Shown one piece after another: positions 42,496-51,904 of a DNA stretch of 64,000 nucleotides. The stretch's first letter is position 1. Every line of letters begins with the position of its first letter. The position numbers and the translations under genes were made by a program. Origin of the DNA: Myxococcales bacterium (GTDB taxonomy: Bacteria > Myxococcota_A > UBA9042); NCBI GenBank assembly GCA_023954815.1, contig JAGSHB010000006.1:1-64000 (forward strand). Direction: 5' to 3'. The notes under the pieces are model-generated. The model searched no databases, was not told where the DNA came from, and worked only from the letters and a program-made list of their open reading frames with translations.

Positions 42496-45126
42496 GTGAC
42501 CGCTCCATCCTCTGATCGTCCTGGTCTCGTAGCTCGCTACACCCACTTCGCGGTCGACAGGCCGCGCGCCGTCCTCGCGGTGTTGCTCATCAGCGCGGGA
42601 CTTTTGCTTTGGTACGGCGCTGGCATCGGCGTGCGGTCCAATATTGAGGCGCTGTTCCCCGACAACACCCCCGCGGTGCTCGCTGCCCAGCGCGCGCGGA
42701 CAATTCTGCCGAGCAGCAACCAGATGACCATCGTCTTTGGTAGCCCGTCGCGACAGCAGAACCGCCGCCTCGCCCAAGCCTTCTGCGAGCGCGCTGAGAA
42801 GCTGCCGGAGGTCGCATCCGTCGATTGCCGTCGCGACATCGACTTCTTTCGCCGAAACGCGACCCTGTTTCTGAGTACGGATGAGCTGAAGGACATCGAG
42901 AAGCGGGCTGTGAAATCGGTCAAAGAGGCTGTCGCTCGGAACATGCTCGGGGCTGGATTTGAGGGTGGCGGCGCTCCGGCGGGTGATGACTTCGACGACG
43001 AAGATGAAGACGACGAGTTTGGTGACGACGACGAGGATGAGGAACCCACCGCCGCCGCAGCCCAGAAGCCAGGCGCCCAGAAGCCCCCAGCCAAGACGCC
43101 AAAGCAGCCGGAAGCCCCCAAAGACGCGGCCAAAGCTGAAAAGGGCTTCACCGGCATGCTCGATGACGAAGCGCTGGCCAAAAAGCTCGGCGCGTCGCAC
43201 GACATTCGCGAATGGGTCGAGAGCGACGACGGCTCCGTCCTGGGGGTGAAGCTCTTCCCGCGGGTGTCGCCCTCTGATGTCGACGCGAGCGCTCGGTTCA
43301 CGAAGAAGATCGAGGGCATCCTCGCGTCCCTCAAACCGCAGTCCTTTCATCCCAAAATGCTCCACTCGATGCACGGCGACTACAACGAGGTCGCCAAAGA
43401 GGTGGAGAACCTGCGCAGCAGCCTCGTGCTGACGACCTTCTTGGCGCTGTTCGGCATCATCATGGTGCAGCTGTTGGCCTATCGCCGCCTGCGCGCCCTG
43501 CTCTTGCTCTTCGTGCCCCTGATCGTCGGCGTGGCGTGGACCATGGCGTTTGCGCGCCTGTCGGTGGGCTCGTTGAACATGGTCACGGCCTTCGTCTTCG
43601 CCATCCTCTTCGGGCTGGGCACCGATTTCGGCGTCTACACCCTCAGCCGCTACTTCGAGTACCGCTCTCAGGGCGCGAACCCGCGAGACACGCTCATCGC
43701 CATCATGCCGGAGCTCTGGCTCGCCCTGCGGACGGCCGCTATCACGACCGCTGCAGCGTTTCTGGCGCTCGTTGCCCTCGATTTTCGGGGATTTTCTCAG
43801 TTCGGACTTCTCGCCGGCGTGGGCGTCCTGCTTGCGCTCGTGGCGACGATTGCCGTGATTCCGCCGCTCGCTGTGGTGCTGCACCAGATGTGGCCGGAAA
43901 AAGACGTACCCGCCGCCCGTGCGGATGGTCTGCGCTGGATTGGGCTATTCGCCTCGCCCAAGCTGGCGCGACTTGCGCTTCTCGGCGCCATTGTCCTGGC
44001 GGTCGTGTCGGTCTTTTCTGCACAGCACATCGGTTTTGAGACCAACCTGCGCAAGCTGCGCACACCGCCGAAGAAGTCCACCAAGAAAGCCAAAGCGACC
44101 CAGACGTCAGCCACGCATCGCCTGGGCTACAAATACCGCAGCAAGGCAGCGAAGGGGCGTGCCAAGACCCCCATCCTGGTCATCGCCGACACCATGGAAA
44201 ACGCCGGCGCTGTGCACGCCTACTTGCAAGCCCACCGAGACAGGCTGACGCGGATGACGTCCTTCGTCTCTATCCACACGTTCGTTCCTAGCGGGCAAGC
44301 CGAGAAGATCGCCGCCGCGCAGCGTATTCGGAACACGATTGTCGCGAAGATCGATGCCATGGGGCCAGAGGACAAGAAGGAGGCCGAACGCGCCCTGGAG
44401 ATGTTGTCTCCCAAGGCCTTCTCCGCCAATGACCTGCCCGACTTTGTGCGCAAGCGATTCCTCGATGTCGACGGTAAAATCGGCCGCTACGTGCTGATCT
44501 ATGCCAACGGCAATCTGGCCGACGCGGGCTCCGTGAAGGAAGTGATTGCGCAGCTGGGGATGTTCGAGGCCAACGGCAAGAAATTTCGCGCCACGGCGTC
44601 CTATTTCATCCTCGCCGAGGCGGATAACGTCGTCCGCAAGGAAGGGCCCATCGCCGTACTGTTGGCGGCGTTGGCGGTGCTGTTGGTCATCGGCGTGCAC
44701 TTTCGCAGTCTGCGTATGGTAGCGACCGCATTTGTGCCGCTGGTGCTCGGGTTTATCGTCTTTCTCGGTCTGATGCACGGTCTCGGCATGGAGCTGAACC
44801 TGTTTTCGATCACGGTCTTACCGAGTATTTTTGGTATCGCTATCGATGGTACGGTGCACATCGTTCATCGCGCGAACGAGCGGATTCCGGGGGAAGACCT
44901 ACGGCTCGTTCTGCAACGCGTGGCGGGGGCGGCGTGGATCGCTGCGCTGACGACCGTCGTTGGCTTTGGCGCGTTGATCTTCCAAGACAATCCAGGCATG
45001 CAGAGCATCGCTAGCACCGCGGCGCTCGGTATCCTGGTCGTCTGCACCCTCGCGAACGTCTGGGCGGGCTCCCTGCTGGCGCTCGCTCCAAGCGAAGATA
45101 GTGCCTCCGGTGTGACGCCGGTGTGA
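42496..45126 (+). CDS. MMPL/RND-family exporter with acidic periplasmic insertion
   Basis: 876 residues from a GTG at 42496; a GTG at 42460 would add 12 residues, and neither has a strong ribosome site. It has two repeats of one helix, a periplasmic domain and five helices. The intramembrane motifs FGLGTDFGVY and FGIAIDGTVHI mark the two halves, as in MMPL-type RND exporters that move lipids or hopanoid-like molecules by proton motive force. The first periplasmic domain carries an insertion: Asp/Glu tract ~164-183 then a Pro/Ala/Lys tract ~184-217. MMPL proteins of this type often pair with LolA-like and DUF1302-like proteins; here those are encoded across the CotH-like gene on the other strand. 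It is followed 24 bases on by the O-acyltransferase gene. Confidence 0.86.
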   Translation: MTAPSSDRPGLVARYTHFAVDRPRAVLAVLLISAGLLLWYGAGIGVRSNIEALFPDNTPAVLAAQRARTILPSSNQMTIVFGSPSRQQNRRLAQAFCERAEKLPEVASVDCRRDIDFFRRNATLFLSTDELKDIEKRAVKSVKEAVARNMLGAGFEGGGAPAGDDFDDEDEDDEFGDDDEDEEPTAAAAQKPGAQKPPAKTPKQPEAPKDAAKAEKGFTGMLDDEALAKKLGASHDIREWVESDDGSVLGVKLFPRVSPSDVDASARFTKKIEGILASLKPQSFHPKMLHSMHGDYNEVAKEVENLRSSLVLTTFLALFGIIMVQLLAYRRLRALLLLFVPLIVGVAWTMAFARLSVGSLNMVTAFVFAILFGLGTDFGVYTLSRYFEYRSQGANPRDTLIAIMPELWLALRTAAITTAAAFLALVALDFRGFSQFGLLAGVGVLLALVATIAVIPPLAVVLHQMWPEKDVPAARADGLRWIGLFASPKLARLALLGAIVLAVVSVFSAQHIGFETNLRKLRTPPKKSTKKAKATQTSATHRLGYKYRSKAAKGRAKTPILVIADTMENAGAVHAYLQAHRDRLTRMTSFVSIHTFVPSGQAEKIAAAQRIRNTIVAKIDAMGPEDKKEAERALEMLSPKAFSANDLPDFVRKRFLDVDGKIGRYVLIYANGNLADAGSVKEVIAQLGMFEANGKKFRATASYFILAEADNVVRKEGPIAVLLAALAVLLVIGVHFRSLRMVATAFVPLVLGFIVFLGLMHGLGMELNLFSITVLPSIFGIAIDGTVHIVHRANERIPGEDLRLVLQRVAGAAWIAALTTVVGFGALIFQDNPGMQSIASTAALGILVVCTLANVWAGSLLALAPSEDSASGVTPV

Positions 45127-45150
45127 CCCCCAGTTTAGGAAGCCTTCGTT

Positions 45151-46566
45151 TTGCTCTTTAACTCCTTCGAGTTCTTCCTGTTTCTGGTGCCCGTGCTGTG
45201 CGCGTACGCGCTCCTTAATCACCGCTGGCAAAACCGCTTCCTGCTGGTCGCTAGCTACGTCTTCTATGGCGCATGGAACTGGAAGTTCCTGGGGCTCATC
45301 GCCTTTTCAACGTGTCTCGACTATGGCTGCGGCATCAAACTCGCGGCGCCGGATACCAAGCGCAGAAAGCCCTATCTCTGGCTCAGTCTCGCCGGCAACC
45401 TCGGCCTGCTAGCCACGTTTAAGTACTTCAACTTCTTCGCTCAGAGCATGCAGAGTCTTCTGGGCCAAGCGGGCGTGGAGGTCGGCATTCCTACCCTGGC
45501 AGTCATCCTGCCGGTCGGCATCTCGTTTTATACCTTCCAGACCCTGTCCTACACCCTGGACGTGCACGCGCGGCGGACAGAGCCTTGTAAGAACTTCATC
45601 GACTTTGCCCTGTTCGTGTCGTTTTTTCCGCAGTTGGTGGCCGGTCCCATCGAAAAGTCGCGGCGGTTTCTGCCGCAGATTCGAGCCCCGCGACAGCTGA
45701 CGGTTCGGGGTTTCGACGAAGGCTGCACCCTCATCTTCTGGGGGCTGTTTAAGAAGGTGTTCGTCGCCGACAACTGCGCCCTGATTGTCGATCAGATCTT
45801 TCGCGGCGGCGGCGAGCCCACAGGCTTTCAGTACCTCATCGGGTCCTGGGCCTTTGCGTGGCAAATCTACTGCGACTTCTCTGGCTATACCGACATCGCA
45901 CGGGGCGTCGCCAAGCTGATGGGCTTCGACCTGATGCTCAACTTCAACATGCCGTATTTCGCCCGTAACATCTCGGACTTTTGGCGCCGATGGCACATCT
46001 CGTTGTCGACGTGGTTCAAGGAGTACCTCTACATCCCATTGGGCGGCAGCCGCGTCTCCAAGCCACGCTTGGCGATGAACTTGATGGTGGTCTTTGTCGT
46101 CAGCGGCCTGTGGCACGGCGCCGCGACGAACTTCGTTGTGTGGGGGGCCATGCACGGCGTCGGCTTGGTCGTGGTGACCCTCGCCGGCCCGCACATCGAC
46201 AAGTTCGCCGCGCGCTTGCCCCCGCGCCTCTGGACGGTCATGGCGGTGCTGCTGACCTTCCACTTCGCCACGTTCACCTTCGCCATCTGGCAGACGCCGA
46301 CCGCAGGTGCCTGGCTCGACGCCATGGGCGCAATCCTGACGAAGTTCGACTTCCAGACGCGGCACTTCGGCACGCTTGGAAAGTTGAGCGGCTATGTCGC
46401 GATCCCCATCGTGGTGCAATACCTACAAAAGAAACACGAAGATCCGGCCTACCTGTACACGCGCCTGTCCAAACGCGCCAAGGTCAGTTTCTACTTGCTC
46501 TTGCTGTTGCTCCTCGTTCGTTTCGGCGTGTTCGAGGGCGATGAATTCATCTACTTCCAGTTCTGA
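45151..46566 (+). CDS. MBOAT-family membrane O-acyltransferase (AlgI-like)
   Basis: 471 residues from a TTG start, with AGGAAG 8 bases upstream. It is a multi-span protein with the AlgI/DltB hallmarks: LLVASYVFYGAWNWKF, ILPVGISFYTFQTLSYTLDV, FFPQLVAGPIEK, WQIYCDFSGYTDIARG, FWRRWHISLSTWFKEYLYIP and the catalytic His in SGLWHGA. This family transfers acyl (usually acetyl) groups across the inner membrane to extracellular polysaccharide or teichoic acid. The next gene encodes a periplasmic-facing SGNH protein, its usual partner. No polysaccharide synthase is in view, so the acceptor is unknown. Confidence 0.92.
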   Translation: MLFNSFEFFLFLVPVLCAYALLNHRWQNRFLLVASYVFYGAWNWKFLGLIAFSTCLDYGCGIKLAAPDTKRRKPYLWLSLAGNLGLLATFKYFNFFAQSMQSLLGQAGVEVGIPTLAVILPVGISFYTFQTLSYTLDVHARRTEPCKNFIDFALFVSFFPQLVAGPIEKSRRFLPQIRAPRQLTVRGFDEGCTLIFWGLFKKVFVADNCALIVDQIFRGGGEPTGFQYLIGSWAFAWQIYCDFSGYTDIARGVAKLMGFDLMLNFNMPYFARNISDFWRRWHISLSTWFKEYLYIPLGGSRVSKPRLAMNLMVVFVVSGLWHGAATNFVVWGAMHGVGLVVVTLAGPHIDKFAARLPPRLWTVMAVLLTFHFATFTFAIWQTPTAGAWLDAMGAILTKFDFQTRHFGTLGKLSGYVAIPIVVQYLQKKHEDPAYLYTRLSKRAKVSFYLLLLLLLVRFGVFEGDEFIYFQF

Positions 46567-46572
46567 GGCGCC

Positions 46573-47574
46573 ATGACGAGGCCATTTTCGGAAAGGACAG
46601 CAGTAGAGAAGACCGCGATGGCTACGCGCGCAATGGCCCGTCGTTCTCCGATGTGGGTGCTGTTGGTGCCGCTGGTGCTCTCTCTGGCGACGTGGATGGG
46701 GGTGCGGGCATCCCTGTCCTCGACCAAACCCACGCTGCTGCTCGTCGGGGACTCCTTCACCGGCAACTACCGCATGGATGACGGCGACCGAATCCAAGAC
46801 CTCCTCGCGGCAGATGTGTCGAAGTATCACGTGGTGAACCTCGCTCGCCCTGGCGCGAGGACGTTGGACATGGCGTTGCAGGTGCATCAGGCCGCTCTCC
46901 TCGGGCTGTCGCCGAGCGTGGTCGTCGCGCCCATGTTCGTGAGCAAGTTTCGTTCAACTGAGGGGTACATTCGCCTCGACAAGCGTGGTGACCAGCTCAA
47001 GTGGCTCGAGCTGAGCCGCAGCGGCCGGTTTTTCGCCAGCTTTGACGCGCAGTACAAAAAGAAGGTGCTCATCCACAAAATCGGCCTGCTGTTCGGCTTC
47101 TTCGATTTGGCCGAGCACCTGTACCTCCAGCACGTTCAGTGGCCCATCGAGCGCTCACGTATGCGCAAGGACCCGCCAGCGAGGCGTGCGAAGATTCAGA
47201 AGAAATTAAAGGCCCATGCCAAGGTTTGGGAGGCGGCAGGCACCAGCGATGAGCTCCTCTTCAACACGGGCAGCGCGCACGATTTCGAGCTACTCGCAGC
47301 CGACGTGAAGGCCCGAGGTGCGCGGCTCATCGTCGTGCTGATTCCGGCCGGCAACATGGACGCGGCGCGGGCGAGTTTCAGCGACGTCGCCCTCGGCAAG
47401 CTGGAGAAGACGCGCCGACAGGTCCACGCCTACCTAAAGCGTCGGAACATTGAAGTGGTCGATGTAGTAGATGAGTTGCCAGGACGGCACTACGACGATT
47501 TCACCCACATGAAGACGCGGGAAGGCAACGCGATTTTGGCACGGGCCGTTCAGCAGCACCTGGATAAGCCCTAG
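46573..47574 (+). CDS. SGNH-type partner of the MBOAT acyltransferase (AlgJ/DltD-like)
   Basis: 333 residues; its start is 6 bases after the MBOAT stop, with GAGG upstream. A single N-terminal helix (WVLLVPLVLSLATWMGV) anchors the protein, followed by an SGNH/GDSL-like domain. Block I is LLLVGDSFTGN (Ser ~61) and the C-terminal block is DDFTHM (Asp ~309, His ~312), so the catalytic triad looks complete. In AlgI/AlgJ- and DltB/DltD-type pairs this protein accepts the acyl group from the MBOAT enzyme and passes it to the polymer. Probably faces the periplasm. Confidence 0.82.
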   Translation: MTRPFSERTAVEKTAMATRAMARRSPMWVLLVPLVLSLATWMGVRASLSSTKPTLLLVGDSFTGNYRMDDGDRIQDLLAADVSKYHVVNLARPGARTLDMALQVHQAALLGLSPSVVVAPMFVSKFRSTEGYIRLDKRGDQLKWLELSRSGRFFASFDAQYKKKVLIHKIGLLFGFFDLAEHLYLQHVQWPIERSRMRKDPPARRAKIQKKLKAHAKVWEAAGTSDELLFNTGSAHDFELLAADVKARGARLIVVLIPAGNMDAARASFSDVALGKLEKTRRQVHAYLKRRNIEVVDVVDELPGRHYDDFTHMKTREGNAILARAVQQHLDKP

Positions 47575-47614
47575 CGAAGGACTCAGATTCTTGGCGGGCT
47601 CGGCTATGGGCGGG

Positions 47615-49006
47615 CTATTTCGTCAAGATAGCGGCGGCCAGGACGGCGACGGCGGCCGCGATGCCAATGCCAACCAACATCCACCCAGACACTTGCGGTT
47701 CCGACTCCTGTTCGACCAGACGACGAAGCGCGGCCTCATCCTGGTCGTCGGGCAGGCCCTGCGTGACTTCCGCAGCAAGATCCCTCGGTGGGACGGCGGC
47801 GGTGGTCTCCCCATTTGGCGGTGTGGGGGTCGTCGGCTGCACGCCGCCTGATTCCCACCCCTTCCGGCGCATGATCACACCTTCAGGCGCTGGCGTCGGT
47901 TGGGTCATCGACTGGGTTTCGGGGTTCACCACCGCGCTGGCCACAGCCCCGGGCGCGGCGACGCCAGCCGACGGCAGATGGGCTCCACTCAAGTCACTCT
48001 TGCGACGGGCGGCGCGGACCACAGGCTCACTTGGACCACGGCGACGGCGGTCCTGGGCCTGCAGCAGATGAATCCGCAGCACCTCGGCGGACGGCGGCCG
48101 GTCATTGGCGTCTTTCTCGAGACAGCGCATGACCACAGACTGCAGCTTCGGCGGAATGCTGTGGCGCACGTCCTCCGGCATGTCGGGTACGCGGTCCATG
48201 ATGTGCTTGCGCAAGACCTGCGCGGTGCTGACGGCGTCGAAGGGCAAGTCGCCGGTCAGAATCTCGTACAGGACGATCCCGAGGGAGTAGAGATCGGCTT
48301 GCGGCCCCACGTTCGAGCCGATGGCCTGCTCTGGCGCCATGTATTCGGGCGACCCAACCACGTAGCCCGTCTTGGTCAGGTTGTCGCGCTCAAAATCACC
48401 GGTGACGAACTTCGCGAGGCCAAAATCGAGCACCTTCACGAAGTCTTTCTCCCCAGCGACGTCTTGTAAGAAGATGTTGTCGGGCTTGAGATCGCGGTGA
48501 ACGATGCCCTTGCCGTGGGCTTCTTCCAGGGACTTGCAGACTTGGGCGGCGATATGCACGGCACGAGTCGGCTCTAGGACCGGCTGCTCGGCGAGCAAAT
48601 CACTGAGCTTCCGGCCGACCAGGTACTCCATGACCATGTAGATCGAGTCGGAGGGCTCGTCGCGGCCAAAATCGTAGACGCGGACCGTGTTGGGGTGGGT
48701 CAGCACGGACGCGGCCCGAGCCTCGCGTGTGAAACGGCGAACCTCTTGTGGATTGTCGGCTAGATCGCGCCACAGGACCTTAATGGCGACCGGCTGGTGG
48801 GTGATGCTATGCACCGCCCGATAGACGACGCCCATGCCGCCAACGCCGACCATGCCGTCGATGCGATACTGGTCTCGGAGCATGTAGCCGTTCTGCAAAC
48901 GGCCCGGAAACTGCGTCGACGCACGGATCTTCTCGGTAGGCACGCCGTCGTCGGCGCACACCGCGTCATCTGATCGCTGACCGCAATGGGGGCAAATCTG
49001 CCACAC
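47615..49006 (-). CDS. Membrane-anchored Ser/Thr protein kinase with zinc ribbon
   Basis: 463 residues from a GTG start, with AGGAGA upstream. Residues ~5-20 (CPHCGQRSDDAVC) look like a small zinc ribbon. The kinase domain (~45-320) has all key motifs: GVGGMGVVYRAVH, the Lys in VAIKVL, HRDLKPDN, DFGLAKF and the APE of YMAPEQA. A Pro-rich linker leads to one C-terminal helix (GWMLVGIGIAAAVAVLAAAI) with only two residues after it, so the kinase is tail-anchored and faces the cytoplasm with no extracellular sensor. Eukaryote-like kinases of this build are abundant in Myxococcota. No cognate phosphatase or substrate is adjacent. Confidence 0.92.
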   Translation of the reverse strand: MWQICPHCGQRSDDAVCADDGVPTEKIRASTQFPGRLQNGYMLRDQYRIDGMVGVGGMGVVYRAVHSITHQPVAIKVLWRDLADNPQEVRRFTREARAASVLTHPNTVRVYDFGRDEPSDSIYMVMEYLVGRKLSDLLAEQPVLEPTRAVHIAAQVCKSLEEAHGKGIVHRDLKPDNIFLQDVAGEKDFVKVLDFGLAKFVTGDFERDNLTKTGYVVGSPEYMAPEQAIGSNVGPQADLYSLGIVLYEILTGDLPFDAVSTAQVLRKHIMDRVPDMPEDVRHSIPPKLQSVVMRCLEKDANDRPPSAEVLRIHLLQAQDRRRRGPSEPVVRAARRKSDLSGAHLPSAGVAAPGAVASAVVNPETQSMTQPTPAPEGVIMRRKGWESGGVQPTTPTPPNGETTAAVPPRDLAAEVTQGLPDDQDEAALRRLVEQESEPQVSGWMLVGIGIAAAVAVLAAAILTK

Positions 49007-49173
49007 GGGCTGGGTCTCCTGCGCAAGAGGTCGCGCTCACTCTAATAATGACCGGCATCGGCTGTATTAGCGAGTTATCGGAGCAAATCCCCATTGTAAA
49101 GGGCGATTGGCGTGCAAAGCACCTTGCCAGCTAGAGGGCCTGCGGCTACAAGGCGAGGCATTGGAGGTCCCTG

Positions 49174-50283
49174 ATGATCAAGCGCCAACCCCAGACACTA
49201 TGGCCCACGATGGCGATGCGCAGCCCGATGACGCGTTCGCTCGTGGCGCTGCTCGCGTTCAGCCTGCTGACGGCTGCCTGTGGCGATCGCCGGGCTGAGT
49301 CCGACAAGAAAAAAGTGAAGAAAGTCTTCAGTGAGCAGCCGAAAATCGACTATGGCTCGATCAAAGTCGCGCCGCCGCCGAAGCCAGCTGAAGCACCCAA
49401 GCCACTGGCCAATACCTGGGCTGCGAAGATGCGTGTAGTCACCAGCGAGATCTCGGCTGACCTGCTCAAGTGCCGCAACGAATTCATGCTGCCCTTCCAG
49501 TTTCAGAAGATGCGCCGCCGCGACGTGACGTGGACGAGCCTGTCGGAGATGGACGCGATCTGTCGGGACGGTACGCGCAAGAAACGTGGCCCCTACAAGC
49601 GCCTGGTGTGGCTCAGCAAGGAGCACATCGGCCAGCACCCTGCCCTGGACCGCTACATCGCACTGGGCATGGACATGCAGGAGCACTACCGCGTGGTGTC
49701 GCTCATGGCCAAGAAGATCGGCGCCCCCAAAATCGCGCTCATCACGGACACCGCCAAGCTGTCGCGGGATCGCGTGCTGAAGGCCGGGCTGGAGATGGAG
49801 GCTGCGGGTCGTATCGTCGCCGCGTGGCCGGATGACCTCAAACCGGTGGACGACCCAAGCCGCATCGCCAAGCCGGTGGACGTGGACACCTACAAGAAGG
49901 AGCTGGCTGACCGCTACGACTTCTTCCTGATGGACATCGTCAGCGCCTACGACCGCTACGCGTCGAAGAGTTGGCAGTACCCCAATATGATCAAGTACAA
50001 GAGCTACCGTCTGTGGGTCGATATCCCGACCAAGGCGCTGCAGCAGGATCGCACGCGCATCGAGAAGGTCACCGGCCTGACCGACAAGACCAAGGCCCAG
50101 CTGCAGGACTACCTCGCCAAGACAGACGCCCTGCTCGCCGCTTGGCGCGCCAGCAGTGAGCGCTACGTCAAAGGCAAGAAGAAGGACACGTGGAACGAGA
50201 AGGACCTGTTCCGCAAACCGCTTATCAAGGCGCAGAAGGCCTGGCTCAAGGCACGCAACAAGGCGCTCGGCAGCAAGCGCTAG
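49174..50283 (+). CDS. Lipoprotein of unknown function, helix-rich
   Basis: 369 residues. The ATG at 49174 has GGAGGT upstream; an internal ATG near the hydrophobic core (MTRSLVALLAFSLLTAAC) is also possible. The lipobox is LTAAC followed by GDR. A Lys-rich then Pro/Ala-rich linker (to ~65) leads to a ~300-residue, mainly helical domain with many Lys, Tyr and Trp (MDMQEHYRVVSLMAKKIG, DRYDFFLMDIVSAYDRYA) and two Cys (KCRNE, AICRD). No family could be named. It is followed 48 bases later by the DUF481-like barrel gene, so both may be envelope components of one transcript. Confidence 0.7.
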   Translation: MIKRQPQTLWPTMAMRSPMTRSLVALLAFSLLTAACGDRRAESDKKKVKKVFSEQPKIDYGSIKVAPPPKPAEAPKPLANTWAAKMRVVTSEISADLLKCRNEFMLPFQFQKMRRRDVTWTSLSEMDAICRDGTRKKRGPYKRLVWLSKEHIGQHPALDRYIALGMDMQEHYRVVSLMAKKIGAPKIALITDTAKLSRDRVLKAGLEMEAAGRIVAAWPDDLKPVDDPSRIAKPVDVDTYKKELADRYDFFLMDIVSAYDRYASKSWQYPNMIKYKSYRLWVDIPTKALQQDRTRIEKVTGLTDKTKAQLQDYLAKTDALLAAWRASSERYVKGKKKDTWNEKDLFRKPLIKAQKAWLKARNKALGSKR

Positions 50284-50331
50284 CAGCGCGCTAGGGCTCA
50301 CCCAGACTCGGCAGTCGATAGGACGATAGTC

Positions 50332-51132
50332 ATGACCCACCAAGCGGCGATCGTTGGCGCACTGCTCGCAGGTGTTGCCCTGCTCGCTCCGACGCCGTCT
50401 TCGGCCAAAATCACCAACGTGCAGGCGCTGGCTGGTAAGCCCGTAGAAGAGGGACTCAGCGGCCGGATCAACCTGTCGGCCAATGTGCGCGCGGGCAATG
50501 TGCAGCTGGTGCTGGCTTCGGCGGGTACGACGCTCTTTCATCGCACCGGCGACAACGTCATCGTGCTCAACGCCAAAGGTGCCTACGGGCTCAAGGGTTC
50601 GCCGGGCAAGTGGGGCGATGAGCCCTTCCGCGAGCGTCTGTTCGAGCACCTGCGCTATCGACGGACCCTCAACGCCCAGTGGAGCGCCGAGGCCTTTGTG
50701 CAACACGAGTACGACCGCTGGCGGCGGCTGAAGCTGCGGGCGCTGAGCGGCATCGGGGTGCGTCATGACCACAAGATGGGCAAACGTGGGCACATCGCGA
50801 TTGGGCTGGCGTACATGGCGCAGTGGGAGGAGTTGCTCGACGCGACCGCAGTCGACCTGCAGGGCGTCTACTTGGAGCACCGCATCTCGAGCTATATGAC
50901 GGGCAGTGTACGGCTCGGTGAGCGCGCGACCCTCACACTGACCTGCTACGCACAGCCAAATATCGCTGACCTGTCGGATATCCGTGGTCTGCTGGAGAGC
51001 ACGCTGATGTTCTCCCTGACCGACCGTCTGGCACTGAAGGTCACCGGCTGGTGGGCATGGGATACCGCTCCGCCAAGCGCCGTTCGCGGCTACGACGTCA
51101 ACACGACTGTGGGTTTTGCCTTCACCATCTGA
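50332..51132 (+). CDS. DUF481-like outer-membrane protein
   Basis: 266 residues with a signal peptide cleaving near SSAK. The rest is a series of amphipathic strands: INLSANVRAGNVQLVLASAG, LKGSPGKWGDEPFRERLFEH, LNAQWSAEAFVQHEYDRWR, ISSYMTGSVRLGERATLTL, ending TTVGFAFTI with an aromatic near the C-terminus. This pattern matches DUF481 proteins (salt-induced YdiY type). The ATG at 50332 follows AGGA. Role unknown. Confidence 0.72.
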   Translation: MTHQAAIVGALLAGVALLAPTPSSAKITNVQALAGKPVEEGLSGRINLSANVRAGNVQLVLASAGTTLFHRTGDNVIVLNAKGAYGLKGSPGKWGDEPFRERLFEHLRYRRTLNAQWSAEAFVQHEYDRWRRLKLRALSGIGVRHDHKMGKRGHIAIGLAYMAQWEELLDATAVDLQGVYLEHRISSYMTGSVRLGERATLTLTCYAQPNIADLSDIRGLLESTLMFSLTDRLALKVTGWWAWDTAPPSAVRGYDVNTTVGFAFTI

Positions 51133-51163
51133 TGGGGCCCCGCCAACTGAGGTTCCGGCCGAT

Positions 51164-51904
51164 GTGCCGGAGCCCTGGGACGATCTTCTGCCTGTATTTC
51201 GCCTCGATGACGCCCTCGCTTTTCCCCGGCCAGAAATTGCCGAGCCGTCTGGCCTTTTGGCGGTGGGTGGGGACCTGTGCACCGAGCGTCTGCTGCTGGC
51301 CTACGCCATGGGTATCTTCCCTTGGTACAGCGAAGGCGAGCCGATTTTGTGGTTCTCGCCGCCCGAACGGATGGTCCTGCCACTCAGCAACCTGCACATC
51401 AATCGCAGCCTGAGAAAAGCCCTGCGCAAGAAGCCCTATCGCCTCACCATGGACACGGCCTTCGCGGACGTTGTGCAAGCCTGCGCAGTCGCACCGCGGC
51501 CAGACCAAGACGGCACCTGGATCACAGAGGACATGAAGGCGGCCTACCTGCAGCTTTTTGAGGAAGGCTTCGCCCACAGCGTCGAAGCCTGGGAAGGCGA
51601 TGAGCTGGTCGGTGGCTTGTATGGGGTGAGTCTTGGGGCGGCGTTCTTTGGCGAGAGCATGTTCAGTAAGCGGCCCAATGCGTCGAAGATCGCGTTCGCG
51701 GTGCTGGTGGCGCAGCTGCGGCGCTGGAACTTCAGCTTTGTGGATTGCCAGATTTGGACGCCGCTCTTTGAGAGCCTGGGCGCCGAAGAGATCCCGCGGC
51801 GCAACTTTCTGCAAGCGCTAGACCGTGCGCTCATCACGCCGTCGCGGCCGGGCCGATGGTCCTGGTCTGGCGGCACCCCACCCGACCCGGAGACCGACAA
51901 ATGA
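51164..51904 (+). CDS. aat: Leucyl/phenylalanyl-tRNA--protein transferase
   Basis: 246 residues from a GTG at 51164; an upstream TTG at 51116 would overlap the barrel gene and has no ribosome site. The family signature is strong: EPSGLLAVGGDL, YAMGIFPWYSEGEPILWFSP, YRLTMDTAFADVVQACA, TWITEDMKAAYLQL and YGVSLGAAFFGESMFS. The enzyme adds Leu or Phe from charged tRNA to the N-terminus of proteins that start with Lys or Arg, marking them for ClpS/ClpAP degradation. The stop overlaps the crotonase start (ATGA), so the two are translationally coupled, though a functional link is not obvious. Confidence 0.93.
   Translation: MPEPWDDLLPVFRLDDALAFPRPEIAEPSGLLAVGGDLCTERLLLAYAMGIFPWYSEGEPILWFSPPERMVLPLSNLHINRSLRKALRKKPYRLTMDTAFADVVQACAVAPRPDQDGTWITEDMKAAYLQLFEEGFAHSVEAWEGDELVGGLYGVSLGAAFFGESMFSKRPNASKIAFAVLVAQLRRWNFSFVDCQIWTPLFESLGAEEIPRRNFLQALDRALITPSRPGRWSWSGGTPPDPETDK

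Noticed and set aside
42403-43884. Minus-strand open frame (493 codons) opposite the MMPL gene
   Set aside because: Arg/His/Glu-rich antisense shadow; the plus strand has all MMPL motifs.
49198-51282. Minus-strand open frame (694 codons) opposite the lipoprotein and DUF481-like genes
   Set aside because: It spans two separate plus-strand genes that have ribosome sites and signal peptides; its product has no domain.
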